A stretch of DNA of 64,000 bases from Elusimicrobia bacterium CG_4_9_14_3_um_filter_62_55 (GTDB lineage Bacteria; Elusimicrobiota; Elusimicrobia; UBA1565). Under the pieces are notes generated by a model. The model was given only the letters and a program-made list of their open reading frames with translations. It made no database searches and was not told where the DNA came from. Below, in pieces: positions 9,177 through 18,329 of the stretch. The position numbers and the translations under genes were made by a program. Location of the stretch: contig PFUL01000116.1 in the NCBI GenBank assembly GCA_002790095.1, positions 1 through 64,000 on the forward strand, read 5' to 3'. The stretch's first letter is position 1; each line of letters starts with the position of its first letter.

Positions 9177-9556
9177 GATTTCCCGACCAGCCCCTCGACC
9201 TTCGCCAGTAATCGGCCGATATCGTAGGGTTTGACGATGTAGTCGTCGGCGCCGAGACGCTTGGCCGCCTTGATGTCGACCGCGTATCCCTTCCCCGACG
9301 AAATCAGGATTTTCATGTCCCGAAGAGCGGGCTCCTTGCGCAGCCTCTCGCACACGTCGAAGCCGTGCATGCCCGGCATCAGCAGGTCCAAGATCAGCAG
9401 GTCGGGCTTGGCCTCGAGCGCGGCCTTGACCCCTTCGAGACCATCGACCGCCGTGACGACCTGGTAGGCTTGGCTTGTCAGGCAATGCTCGAGCAGTTCG
9501 ACCATCGACGGATCATCGTCGACGACCAAAATCATGATTTTTTTGGACGGCGTCAT
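9173..9556 (-). CDS. Stand-alone receiver-domain response regulator
   Basis: The 127-residue protein is a single CheY-like domain with the acidic pair 'VVDDDPS', phospho-acceptor Asp in 'LLILDLLMPG', Ser in 'ILISSGKG' and Lys in 'YIVKPYD'. It has no output domain, so it must act by protein contact or as a phosphate shuttle. It is the first gene of the receiver-MBL-sdhCAB operon. No cognate kinase is adjacent; the nearest kinases lie at 40456-43629. Confidence 0.9.
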   Translation of the reverse strand: MTPSKKIMILVVDDDPSMVELLEHCLTSQAYQVVTAVDGLEGVKAALEAKPDLLILDLLMPGMHGFDVCERLRKEPALRDMKILISSGKGYAVDIKAAKRLGADDYIVKPYDIGRLLAKVEGLVGKS

Positions 9557-9581
9557 GGAAAGGGTCCGTCCGGATTATGCC

Positions 9582-9617
9582 AAAATAAAACGGAAGGCGC
9601 GACTGTTTCGTCGCGCC
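9582..9617 (-). terminator. Intrinsic terminator of the Clp-CPBP/M48 operon
   Basis: On the minus strand an 8-bp perfect stem GGCGCGAC/GTCGCGCC with a six-base loop is followed by TTCCGTTTTATTTT. It lies about 30 bases after the M48 stop and before the receiver gene, so the two operons are separated here. Confidence 0.8.
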
Positions 9618-9645
9618 CCCCGGTTTCCGTGAAATCACGCTTAAA

Positions 9646-12600
9646 TCAGCGTTTTTCAGCCCCTGCGGCCCGGGCCCGCTCGGCCGCCAGCGCTTCGGCC
9701 ATCTCGTAAAGCCGTTCGATGCGCAAAGTCGTGTCGGGATGCGTAATGAAGAGGTTGAAGAAGAAATTGTCCTCTTTTCCGACCGCCATCTGAACGATCT
9801 TCGAAGGCTCCGGCAAGGCCTCGGCGTCCCTCAACTGCTGAATCGGGTTTACCGTCATGACATGGGCCTGCGCCGCGACCAACGGAAGAATGCGCCGGTT
9901 CGCGATGTAGCCGGTCGGAGGACGCCAGGAGGTCAAAAGCCCCAGGCCCAGCGCCAAGGACTCCGGGTCCTTCGTCAGGATCGCCCCGCCCTCATCGGCG
10001 TGCCCCTCGCGCGTGCGCGAGGAGGCCATTTGGATGAGGGTGGCGATCACGGGCGCCCACAAGGCCATCAGCACCTTCACCAGGCTCAGAATGCCGGTCG
10101 CGGCCGCCCCGGCCGTGACCGGTTCGAACACCAGCGGACGCACCCGCTCGGCCTGTTTCTGATGAAAGTCGATCTCCACCGGCGCCGCTTCGGGCCGAAT
10201 GCCGCGGGCGGATTTGCCGCCGCCCTGCTCGAGCTTCGTCGTTTCTCCGCGCGCGGCCCGTCCTGCGCCCTCGCCGCGGCCGAACGCCGCCTTCCACAAC
10301 TTCGTGAAAATGCCTTGCGCGTGTCCGACCGCCCAAAGGACTCCGTAAGCGGTGAAGGCGATGCCCTGAGAGATCGTCCCGGCGATCGCGCCGAGCGCCA
10401 TGTCCCGGTGCATCACGTGGTTGAACTCGTGACCCATCACGCCTCGAAGGGCGCGCACGCCGAGCTTTTTCAAATCCTGACGGTCGGCCTTCTCGAGCGC
10501 GGCCGCCACCTCCAACGGCGCCGCGTCTTCGGCCAGGTCCGGCAGCGATCCGCGAATCGCCCTGCGGAACACCGCGTAGGACTTGCTGTTCGGGTCGGTC
10601 GCCTTGATCAAGCGGATCAATCCCTCGCGCAGCCGTTCAGGGTTGAGCGTCATGTCCTTCATTTCAAGCGTCACGCCGACCATCGCGCTGTGCGGACTGC
10701 GTCCTGTCGCGAAGGCGTTGGGGACCGGCATCGGAACGCTGACCATCTCGGGCATCGGAATCGGCTTCTTCCCCTTCGCGGTCAACTCGGCGTTGATCTC
10801 CTCGCGCAGTTCTCGCATGATGCCGTAGACCTCGGGGTCCTCTTCCTCGCTCATCGGTTCGGCCTTCATCATTTTTTTGATGAGCCACTTCGAGAACCAG
10901 AAGGGTATGAAGGCCATCGCTCCGGCGATCGCGAGATTAACCCCGAACGACCCCAGCGCGAAGACTCCGAGCACGGCTTCGCTCAGCGCAAAGCCCAACG
11001 CCGCGAGAGACCCCAGCGCCAAGCCCGTCTTGAGCCAGTAGTTGAACTTGGGCCAGCGCTCGGGCTTTTCGAGTTCCTGTCCGTAGGGATGCACTTTCGT
11101 GGACGGCGCCGGAGCGCCCCGCTTAAGAAGCTTCCCCAACAGCCATTCGGTTCCCATCGCCGCGCGCTCCGGCGCGAACGCGATGAACAGGAAGGTCACC
11201 GGGGCCGAGAATCCGGTGATCGCGGCCCACACCCCGAGCCCGCCCCAGAGCAGATTGAACATCCGGGTCTTGCCCAGGAACATCCAAAGAGCGAAGGCGG
11301 CGTTCGTCCAAACCGGCGAATACCCGCTCAGCAGCGCGAAGACGACTCCGGTCATTACCCAGGTGTAGGCCGGGAAGCGGATCTGCTGCATCGAGCCGGG
11401 AACCGAGAACGGACGACCGCTTTCGGCCGAGGCGATGATGCGTCCAAGGAAGAACGCCACCGTCGTGATCGCCGGAAGCGCCGCCAAACCCATCAAACCG
11501 CCGAGGGAAAGCGGTGAGGCGGCGACCGATCCGATAAAGGGGGTCAGCAGATTCAAAGAGGCCCAGGTCAGCGCCGCGTCAATCCACCCTCCGGCGCCGC
11601 CGCCGGATTTGCTCATTGCCGCTATCGCCACGCCCATCCCGGCGACGCCTGCCAACGCGGGAAGTCCCGCCGCCATGGTCGCGGTGAACGCGCCGCTGGT
11701 CACGGCCAACACGGCCAATGCGGTCGCTCCGAGGAACGCTCCGATCATCAGGTCGAACGCGCCCTTGACGGGCTTCAGCCGCGGCGAATTGCGCAATCCC
11801 AGGCGATAGCGGGAATAAAGACCCAGCGGAAGCAGGATCGCTCCGGAACTCACCGCCCATACGGAGGCCGCGGGCATCGCGCCGAACACAGAGGGGAGCA
11901 GCGCGATCGCGGCCGCGTTCAGGCCGATCACCGCCCCCGCGCCGAACGCGACCCGTCCAATGGAGAGGGCGAAGGAAAGCGCGGCCCCAGCCCAGGTTCT
12001 CGGAGCGGGTAGGTTTTCATCCGCCGCGTTGACGGCGGGGGCATCCCGGAACAGAGAGCGGGAAGGAGCGGGAGAAGCGGGCGCGAGACTAGCGGTCCCG
12101 GCAGGGCCGCTGTGCCGGACGCTCAGGTGGCGTCCGGTGCGCGAAATCGCGGGAACCGGGGTCGCGTCGGACGCGGAGCGAGTCCGAAGGCCCAGGATCA
12201 AATTCATGATGCCGACGCCCGAGGCGTGGGCCTCGGCGCCGGTCGCTTCCGGCAAGGACTCGAGCGCCGCGGAAACGGCGCGGCTCTGAGCGGCGACGGC
12301 CCTCGCGGTGACGGCGCGCGGCGCGGCGTTTTGAGCCGCGGCGCTCACCGCGGGGACGGCGGCGGTCTTTAGCGATGCCGGAATAAAAACTCGCGCGGGC
12401 GCGGGGGCAGCGACGGAAGCCGCAGCGGGGGCCCCGATCGCCGCGTCGAGAACGGGCAAACTCCCTTCCAGCGCCAAACCGCCGCCGGGGATGCCCATCC
12501 CGAGGCCCGGCGTGAGCGCCTTCGGCGCGGAAAGCGCGATGCCGGCGTTAAATCCGCCGGGGACGGTCCCCATCGCGGCCGGCGCTCGGCCGACGACGGC

Positions 12601-12702
12601 GGCGACCGCGTCCCAACACCCGAACCCGGGGGCCGTAACGACCAGCGCGGCGACCAGCGCCGACGAAGTGAATTTACGGAACCATCCAATTTGAAGCGTC
12701 AT
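9646..12702 (-). CDS. Large HtpX-like M48 metalloprotease with signal peptide and Ala/Pro-rich region
   Basis: The 1018-residue protein starts at ATG 12702, with GAGGGAG four bases upstream; the track's earlier start runs back into the upstream gene. A signal-like N-terminus is followed by an Ala/Pro-rich region to about residue 230, then several membrane helices to about 560. The peptidase domain has zinc motif 'GHEFNHVMH' (about 759) and the third ligand in 'SRTREGHADEGGA' (about 899), the M48/HtpX arrangement. HtpX normally has about 290 residues and degrades misfolded membrane proteins at the inner membrane. This version is more than three times longer. It follows the Clp-CPBP gene by 28 bases and is followed by a terminator, so the two proteases are probably made together. 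Confidence 0.85.
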   Translation of the reverse strand: MTLQIGWFRKFTSSALVAALVVTAPGFGCWDAVAAVVGRAPAAMGTVPGGFNAGIALSAPKALTPGLGMGIPGGGLALEGSLPVLDAAIGAPAAASVAAPAPARVFIPASLKTAAVPAVSAAAQNAAPRAVTARAVAAQSRAVSAALESLPEATGAEAHASGVGIMNLILGLRTRSASDATPVPAISRTGRHLSVRHSGPAGTASLAPASPAPSRSLFRDAPAVNAADENLPAPRTWAGAALSFALSIGRVAFGAGAVIGLNAAAIALLPSVFGAMPAASVWAVSSGAILLPLGLYSRYRLGLRNSPRLKPVKGAFDLMIGAFLGATALAVLAVTSGAFTATMAAGLPALAGVAGMGVAIAAMSKSGGGAGGWIDAALTWASLNLLTPFIGSVAASPLSLGGLMGLAALPAITTVAFFLGRIIASAESGRPFSVPGSMQQIRFPAYTWVMTGVVFALLSGYSPVWTNAAFALWMFLGKTRMFNLLWGGLGVWAAITGFSAPVTFLFIAFAPERAAMGTEWLLGKLLKRGAPAPSTKVHPYGQELEKPERWPKFNYWLKTGLALGSLAALGFALSEAVLGVFALGSFGVNLAIAGAMAFIPFWFSKWLIKKMMKAEPMSEEEDPEVYGIMRELREEINAELTAKGKKPIPMPEMVSVPMPVPNAFATGRSPHSAMVGVTLEMKDMTLNPERLREGLIRLIKATDPNSKSYAVFRRAIRGSLPDLAEDAAPLEVAAALEKADRQDLKKLGVRALRGVMGHEFNHVMHRDMALGAIAGTISQGIAFTAYGVLWAVGHAQGIFTKLWKAAFGRGEGAGRAARGETTKLEQGGGKSARGIRPEAAPVEIDFHQKQAERVRPLVFEPVTAGAAATGILSLVKVLMALWAPVIATLIQMASSRTREGHADEGGAILTKDPESLALGLGLLTSWRPPTGYIANRRILPLVAAQAHVMTVNPIQQLRDAEALPEPSKIVQMAVGKEDNFFFNLFITHPDTTLRIERLYEMAEALAAERARAAGAEKR

Positions 12703-12730
12703 GATACTCCCTCTTAATTCGAAGCTGAAA

Positions 12731-15700
12731 TCAAATGCGTCGGAAAACTCCAACCGCCTGTTCAAGCAATCCCGAATGCGCAACCCGCCGGGCGATGACT
12801 AAATACCGCGCGAGATCCGCCTCGCTCATGCCCGTATCCCTTTTAACGCCGAGCCAAAGAATCTCGGCGGCCGTCTCTCCGTTCGGGCCGCGAAGCACCT
12901 TCTTCACGCCGTCTTCGGTGGTGGTAATCTCGAACGCCGGCTTGCGTCCCCGGCGAAGCTCCTGGCGAAAGGCGTCGGCCATTTTGCGGACCAAGCGCTC
13001 CTTTCCGGTCAGACGGCTCCACCATCCCGAGTTCTGCTTGACGAAACCGTCGAGCGAGCGGTGGATCGCGTCCGAAGTCTCGCGATAGAAGAGGATATCC
13101 GCCGGGGAGAGCGCGCCCGATTCGGACGGCGCCGCGGCTTCGGCCGCAAGCTCGACGGAGGCGGTCTTGAACCGGAGCTTCTTCATCCCCACGCCGACCG
13201 GGATCGAGGCTCCGAAAACGGCGGACGCGGAGATGCCTTCGGGCGCGTCGCCCTTCAGACGCTTCTGAACCCGATAGCCGACATAGGTCATCAGCGCCGA
13301 AAGGATCAGGAACGCCGGCGTCATCCAGCCGAACGCCGGAGCCGAAGTCGCCATCGCCTGCGCCGAGGCCTGCAGCCCCTCGACCTGCCCTTGACCGAGC
13401 AGCATCGCGATCAACGGCATGCCGACCGCCGAAAGAGAGCTTCCGAACAGGAAGGTCTGCAGGTAGTAGGTCTTAGGGGATACGCCCTTCGTTTCCTTAA
13501 AGAGCCGGTAGAGCAGCAGCCCCAGTCCGAGAACGCCGGGGATCGCGACGCCCATCGCCGCCGCCTGCCACAACCCCAGAGCCGGGGCGAGCTTCAAGAG
13601 CCCGATCGTGATCCAACCGCCGGCCGAGATCCCCAACAAGGATGCCATGACCGCGGTTCCCGCCTGCTTGCCGACCGCGTTAAACAGCGGGAGCGGATTC
13701 GACGGGTTGCGGATCGCGTCGACCGCCGCTTGTCCCTCGCGCTGTCGCAAACCTTCGAGAAGGTCGCCGTAAGCCTGGAACGCGAACGCGAAAGGAACGA
13801 CCTGCAGGGCCATGCTGCCGATAATCAGCATTCCCATTGGGGTCGGCTGCAGCGCGGCCAGGCCGGCGATCACGATCGCGCTGGCGTAGCCGACCTTTCC
13901 GAGCATCTTGCTCGCCCGGGCGCTGAGGCGGTACGGCGCGAGCGTTCCCGCCTTGATCGCGGCGTTTTCCTTCGCCGCGGTCCCTCGGGAAACCCACCAG
14001 AGCGCCCCGGTCAGCGCCGCGAGCCCCGCGGCCAACCCGAGCGACGGCCCAAGCAGCGCGGCGCCCCCGACTCCGGTGATCAGCGGCATCGCCAAAAGCG
14101 CGGCGCCGTTGAACACGCCATGATGCACCATGCCGGAGACCAGCCCCTCCCGGACGTACAAGTAGGACATCAACAGCGCCTGCGCGACGCGAAGAGAAAT
14201 CAAAAGAGGGTCGGAGACTTCATGCAGCACCGTGAAGAACAGCGCGGCCTCCGTGGCGGCGATTCCGAAAGCGGCCGGAAGAACCCAGGGGCGAAGCCTC
14301 TTCGCTTTCTCGGTCAGCTTCTCCGCGGCCCATACGGCCTTCTTGACCAACCAGGTCGCCCCGATCCCGGACATGCCGATCACGCCCGCGCGAAACGCCG
14401 CCTCTTCCCAGTAAGGAGCGTTGAAGGCGCCCATAAACAGCATCTGTGCCTTTGCGAGCAGACCCGCGACCCAAGGCCCGAACATCGAAAAGGCCTCGGG
14501 GCTCGCGAATTCCGGCATCGCGTAGCTCGAGTTGAACACGTAGCCCAGCGCCGGCGCGGCGGCCTCGACGGCCACATCAAGCGCCAGCATCGCCAACGCG
14601 GTAAGGGCCCCGATGCGGATCGCCCGCGACAGCTTCATCGCGGGCGAAGTCGGGACAGCGGCGGCGTCGACGGAGACGGCCGGCGGGCCCTGGGCGCGCG
14701 TGCGCAGCCACGCCCGCACGCCGTAGATCGCGGCGGCCGCCGCGGCCAGCGAACCGACGGCGACGAGCACCGGCGTGAATCCCGCCGGCAGCGCTGCCAA
14801 ACCCAGAAGCGGAAGCGAGAGCAGCGCGGCGCCGCTCATCTTGCGGACGGAACTCCCGTCCTTGCGGGCGACAAAGGCGCCGTCGGAGTAATCGACCAGC
14901 ACGGAATCCCCGTTGGCGATCGCGCCGGCGAGTTCGCCGTCGACCAACGCGTCCTCCACGTCGTGTTCGATCGCCTGTTTGACCGGCCGAGCGCCGTATT
15001 GGCGGTTCTCCAGGCCGGCCGCGTCTTCCATAATCCGATTTCGCGCGGCTTCGCTCAGGGAGACCTTCATCCCCTTCACGGAAAGCCGCTCGTTGAGATC
15101 CGCCACGCGCAGGTCGAGAATCCTGCCGATCTCCTTCTCCCCGAGTTGATTAAACACGAGCACGCGCCGGCGTCCGATGCGGTTGAAGAACTCCGGTCGC
15201 ATGGATTCTTTGAAAGCGTTCAGGTAGCCGTCGTGATAATCGCCGCCGTTGTCGACCTCCACGGTCTCCTCATCCTGGATGAAGCCGATGCGCCGCTTCT
15301 TCCGGACCTGGGCCGCGAGGCTGCCGCCGATGTTCGAGGTCAGCACCATGATGGTGTTGGAAAAGTCCACCGTGCGGCCCTGCCCGTCGGTCAGCCGTCC
15401 ATCCTCGATCACCTGCAAAAGAACATTCAGCACGTCGGGGTGCGCCTTCTCGATTTCGTCGAGCAGAACGACCGTGTGCGGATTGCGGCGCACCGGCTCG
15501 GTCAAGCGGCCGCCGGCTTCGTAGCCGACGTAGCCGGGAGGAGCGCTGATGAGCTTGGAGACGGAGTGCTTCTCCATAAACTCGGACATGTCGATGCGGA
15601 CGATATTCTTCTCGGATCCGTACTGATTCTTCGCGAGCACCCGGACGAATTCGGTCTTTCCGACGCCGGTCGGCCCGAGCGCGACGAAAACGCCCACAGG

Positions 15701-18166
15701 CGCCTTTTCCTCTTTATAGCCGAGACGCCCGCGTCGGATGGCCTTCACCGTCGCGTCGACGGCCTCTTCCTGCCCGATCAGTCGGGAGTTGAGCGCGTCG
15801 GGAAGCGACTTTAGATTCTCCAGGTCGTCGGCGGTGACGTCCGCGACCGGGATGCCGGTGCGAAGGTTCACTTCGAACGCGATGTGCTCGGCGGCGACCT
15901 CGGGCGTTTTCCCTTCCTCGGGGGCTATTTTCTTCTCGGCGACCTGCATCTCGACCTCGGCGGCGGCGTCGTCGAGCAAATCAAGCGCCGAACGGGGAAG
16001 ACTCCGGTCCTTGATGTAGCGGGCGGCCAGGCGAACCGCGGACTCCACCGCTTCCGGGGTGATCGTGACGCCGTGCTTCTTTTCGTAGCGGTACTTCACT
16101 CCCTCCACGATCTCGATCGCCTCTTCAGGGGTCGGCTCGGCCAGCTTGACCGGGTTAAAGCGTTCCATCAGCGCGCCGTCTTTCTCGATCTTGCGGAACT
16201 CCTCGAACGTCGTCGTTCCGATCACGGCGACGTCGCCTTCGCTGAGCGCTTCCTTAAGAAGCTGGGACGCGTCGGTCGCGCCCTCGGCTCCGCCGAGCCC
16301 CATGATCATGTGGATCTCGTCTATGAAAAGGACGATTTTGCCCTTCGCGGCCTTCGCCTCGTCGAGCACGCCTTTCAAGCGCGCCTCGAACTCGCCGCGG
16401 TACTTGGTCCCGGCGATCAGCGATTTGGTGTCGATTTGAAAAATGTTGACGCCCTCGAGCTGGGGGATTTCCCCCGCGACGACTTTCTGCGCGAGCCCGC
16501 GGATTAAATGCGTTTTGCCGACGCCCTTCTCGCCGACCGCGAGCGGGTTGTTGCGCTCGACGCGAAGCAAAGTCTTCACCATCTGGCGGATCTCGTCGCG
16601 GCGCCCGATCAGCGGCGGGTAGGCCTTCTTCACCGCTCCGGCGGTGATGTTCGTGCCGAACTCGTGCAGTTTGGCGAACCTCGCATCCTTCTCATCGACG
16701 AGCTTAAAGCCCTCGTCTTTTTTCGACGGCGTCTTCTCGACGCCTCCGTTGTAGACGATCAGATCCGTACTCGACGACGACCCCTTCGGGGCGATCCCGC
16801 CGGAGGGTTCGAAGCCGCGGGCTTTCGCCGCGGCGAGAAGCACATCCATGCCGTCGAACGCCTCCGCATTGCCGCCGTTTTGCGGACGCCGGGGGGCGTA
16901 GCGTTCGATCAGGTTCTGCACCGCCGCCCATTCCGTCTTGGAGAGCAGTTCGGTGGCGACGACCTTGTCGGTGTTCTTGGGATCGGTGTAGAACTTAATC
17001 GACGCGACGCGCGTGCGCAGCGCGGAGATCCGGCGCCGCAGCTCGGCAAAGCTCTGTTCCTCGGTTTCCTGAGCGCCGATCTTCTTGTCGGCCGCGTCAA
17101 GCAGATCCCCGATCAACTGATTGACGGCGTTATGGCGAAGCGCTTCGATCTGCGCTCGGGAGTCGTCGGTCTGCTGATTTTGCGACAAGGCGTCATCGAG
17201 CAGCTTCACCGCCTGCGCGTGGCGCGAAATCCCGTTCGAATTGAAATTGGCGAGTCCCTTCAGCGTCGAAACGACCGACCGCGTCTTCTCCGCTCCTACG
17301 AAATTCAAGTAGAGGTAGTCCCCCCCTTCGAGCGCGGCGGCGTGGCCGCGTTCGGCCAACTCGGCCATCGCCTTGATCTGCGCTTGCTGATCGACGCCGA
17401 CCTCGGAGGCGATCAACTGCTGCATGCTCCAATCCACGAGTTCGCCCTTCGCGAAGCCTTTTTGAAGCTGATCGAGGAAGCTCTGAGCGGTGGGAGACAA
17501 CGGCGCGCGCGAAGACTCGTCCGCCGCGTTGCCGCGGGCGACCCGGCCGAACAGACGGCCGATCGCCGGCAGCAGGCCCGAGCGGGACGGCGTCGCGGGG
17601 GCGGCCGCGGACAGATCCGCGAACGCCGACGCCGAAGCATCGGCGCCGTTTAAGTCGAACGAGCGGCCGGCCTCCGTCTTCATCGCGGCGCCCGACATCG
17701 TCTCAAGCTTAGGCAGAGACGCCGCGCTTTCCTTAAGGGAGTCCAGCGCGGGCTTTTCGCGCCGCTCGGACGCGGGGAGCGCGGTCCGAGGCGCCGGAGC
17801 GGCCGAAGATTCCAAACGCTGAACCGGGGTCAAGCGCGGGAGATGCGACGGAGTCGGGGAGATGGCGGGAACGGCGAGGGCGGAGGCGACGGCTCCGATC
17901 GAAGCCGAGGGAAGCTGGGGGAGCGCGCCGTCAAGCGACAGGGACCCGAGTCCGGGAGCGCTCAGCGAGGGAGCGAGCGGGGCGGCAAGCGACGCGGCGC
18001 CGGGGATTCCCCCGAGCGAAAGTCCGCTTGAAGCGGAGAGCGGGGCGATCGACCGGGCGACGGCGGCGGCGGCGGCGGGTCCCGGAGCCGCGAGGAAAAC
18101 CGCGACGGCGAGCGAAGAAGCGATGAGTTTAACGGCGACGGGCTGACGGCTCTTGGAATTCCCCAT
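12731..18166 (-). CDS. Clp-type double AAA+ unfoldase fused to a CPBP intramembrane protease
   Basis: The protein has 1811 residues. An N-terminal hydrophobic signal-like segment and Ala/Pro-rich stretch run to about 230, followed by a helical region. AAA+ module 1 has Walker A 'GEKGVGKTH' (about 549) and Walker B 'LFIDEIH' (about 613). Module 2 has Walker A 'GPTGVGKTE' (about 833) and Walker B 'VVLLDEIEKAH' (about 900). The ClpB-type middle coiled coil is missing, as in ClpA. A tripeptide IGF ('RRIGFIQ', about 960) sits where ClpA carries its ClpP-docking loop. After the ClpA-like small domain come more than eight membrane helices with CPBP (Rce1-like) motifs 'EEAAFRAG' (about 1255) and 'HHGVFN' (about 1350), then a soluble tail. 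Start 18166 gives the best signal segment, with GAGGAG 12 bases upstream; ATG 18211 is possible. Function as a one-chain unfoldase-protease is inferred. Confidence 0.88.
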   Translation of the reverse strand: MGNSKSRQPVAVKLIASSLAVAVFLAAPGPAAAAAVARSIAPLSASSGLSLGGIPGAASLAAPLAPSLSAPGLGSLSLDGALPQLPSASIGAVASALAVPAISPTPSHLPRLTPVQRLESSAAPAPRTALPASERREKPALDSLKESAASLPKLETMSGAAMKTEAGRSFDLNGADASASAFADLSAAAPATPSRSGLLPAIGRLFGRVARGNAADESSRAPLSPTAQSFLDQLQKGFAKGELVDWSMQQLIASEVGVDQQAQIKAMAELAERGHAAALEGGDYLYLNFVGAEKTRSVVSTLKGLANFNSNGISRHAQAVKLLDDALSQNQQTDDSRAQIEALRHNAVNQLIGDLLDAADKKIGAQETEEQSFAELRRRISALRTRVASIKFYTDPKNTDKVVATELLSKTEWAAVQNLIERYAPRRPQNGGNAEAFDGMDVLLAAAKARGFEPSGGIAPKGSSSSTDLIVYNGGVEKTPSKKDEGFKLVDEKDARFAKLHEFGTNITAGAVKKAYPPLIGRRDEIRQMVKTLLRVERNNPLAVGEKGVGKTHLIRGLAQKVVAGEIPQLEGVNIFQIDTKSLIAGTKYRGEFEARLKGVLDEAKAAKGKIVLFIDEIHMIMGLGGAEGATDASQLLKEALSEGDVAVIGTTTFEEFRKIEKDGALMERFNPVKLAEPTPEEAIEIVEGVKYRYEKKHGVTITPEAVESAVRLAARYIKDRSLPRSALDLLDDAAAEVEMQVAEKKIAPEEGKTPEVAAEHIAFEVNLRTGIPVADVTADDLENLKSLPDALNSRLIGQEEAVDATVKAIRRGRLGYKEEKAPVGVFVALGPTGVGKTEFVRVLAKNQYGSEKNIVRIDMSEFMEKHSVSKLISAPPGYVGYEAGGRLTEPVRRNPHTVVLLDEIEKAHPDVLNVLLQVIEDGRLTDGQGRTVDFSNTIMVLTSNIGGSLAAQVRKKRRIGFIQDEETVEVDNGGDYHDGYLNAFKESMRPEFFNRIGRRRVLVFNQLGEKEIGRILDLRVADLNERLSVKGMKVSLSEAARNRIMEDAAGLENRQYGARPVKQAIEHDVEDALVDGELAGAIANGDSVLVDYSDGAFVARKDGSSVRKMSGAALLSLPLLGLAALPAGFTPVLVAVGSLAAAAAAIYGVRAWLRTRAQGPPAVSVDAAAVPTSPAMKLSRAIRIGALTALAMLALDVAVEAAAPALGYVFNSSYAMPEFASPEAFSMFGPWVAGLLAKAQMLFMGAFNAPYWEEAAFRAGVIGMSGIGATWLVKKAVWAAEKLTEKAKRLRPWVLPAAFGIAATEAALFFTVLHEVSDPLLISLRVAQALLMSYLYVREGLVSGMVHHGVFNGAALLAMPLITGVGGAALLGPSLGLAAGLAALTGALWWVSRGTAAKENAAIKAGTLAPYRLSARASKMLGKVGYASAIVIAGLAALQPTPMGMLIIGSMALQVVPFAFAFQAYGDLLEGLRQREGQAAVDAIRNPSNPLPLFNAVGKQAGTAVMASLLGISAGGWITIGLLKLAPALGLWQAAAMGVAIPGVLGLGLLLYRLFKETKGVSPKTYYLQTFLFGSSLSAVGMPLIAMLLGQGQVEGLQASAQAMATSAPAFGWMTPAFLILSALMTYVGYRVQKRLKGDAPEGISASAVFGASIPVGVGMKKLRFKTASVELAAEAAAPSESGALSPADILFYRETSDAIHRSLDGFVKQNSGWWSRLTGKERLVRKMADAFRQELRRGRKPAFEITTTEDGVKKVLRGPNGETAAEILWLGVKRDTGMSEADLARYLVIARRVAHSGLLEQAVGVFRRI

Positions 18167-18292
18167 GCTATCTTGACACTCCTCTGGCCGCCCTTTAGGG
18201 CGATGGGGCATGATATCGCCTTCTATAAGGAAACCTATGGGCCATGGGGGCCCCTGGAAGAAGAAAAGATGGCCTGAAACGCCTTGGGACCT

Positions 18293-18329
18293 TTGACCTA
18301 CGTCAACCCTGGGAGTTGAGCGCCGTCAA
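18293..18329. promoter_or_regulatory. Tandem TTGAC-N4-GTCAA dyads upstream of the Clp-CPBP gene
   Basis: TTGAC-CTAC-GTCAA (18293-18306) is perfect in its arms. TTGAG-CGCC-GTCAA (18316-18329) differs at one base and overlaps the moaA stop. The two dyads are 23 bases apart. The first lies 127 bases before the start of the Clp-CPBP gene. The half-site resembles those of CRP/FNR-family regulators, HcpR in particular. A related perfect dyad occurs at 39617. Confidence 0.4.

Noticed and set aside
9739-11517. 592-residue plus-strand ORF
   Set aside because: It is antisense to the M48 peptidase domain and composed of Arg/His-rich low-complexity sequence.
12703-12783. Upstream start of the M48 protease at 12783
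   Set aside because: It would overlap the Clp-CPBP gene's end and destroy the signal peptide position; ATG 12702 has GAGGGAG at the right distance.
13061-15814. 917-residue plus-strand ORF
   Set aside because: It lies entirely antisense to the Clp AAA+ and CPBP domains, has Arg/Gly/Asp-rich composition without domains, and arises from the high-GC codon usage of the real gene.
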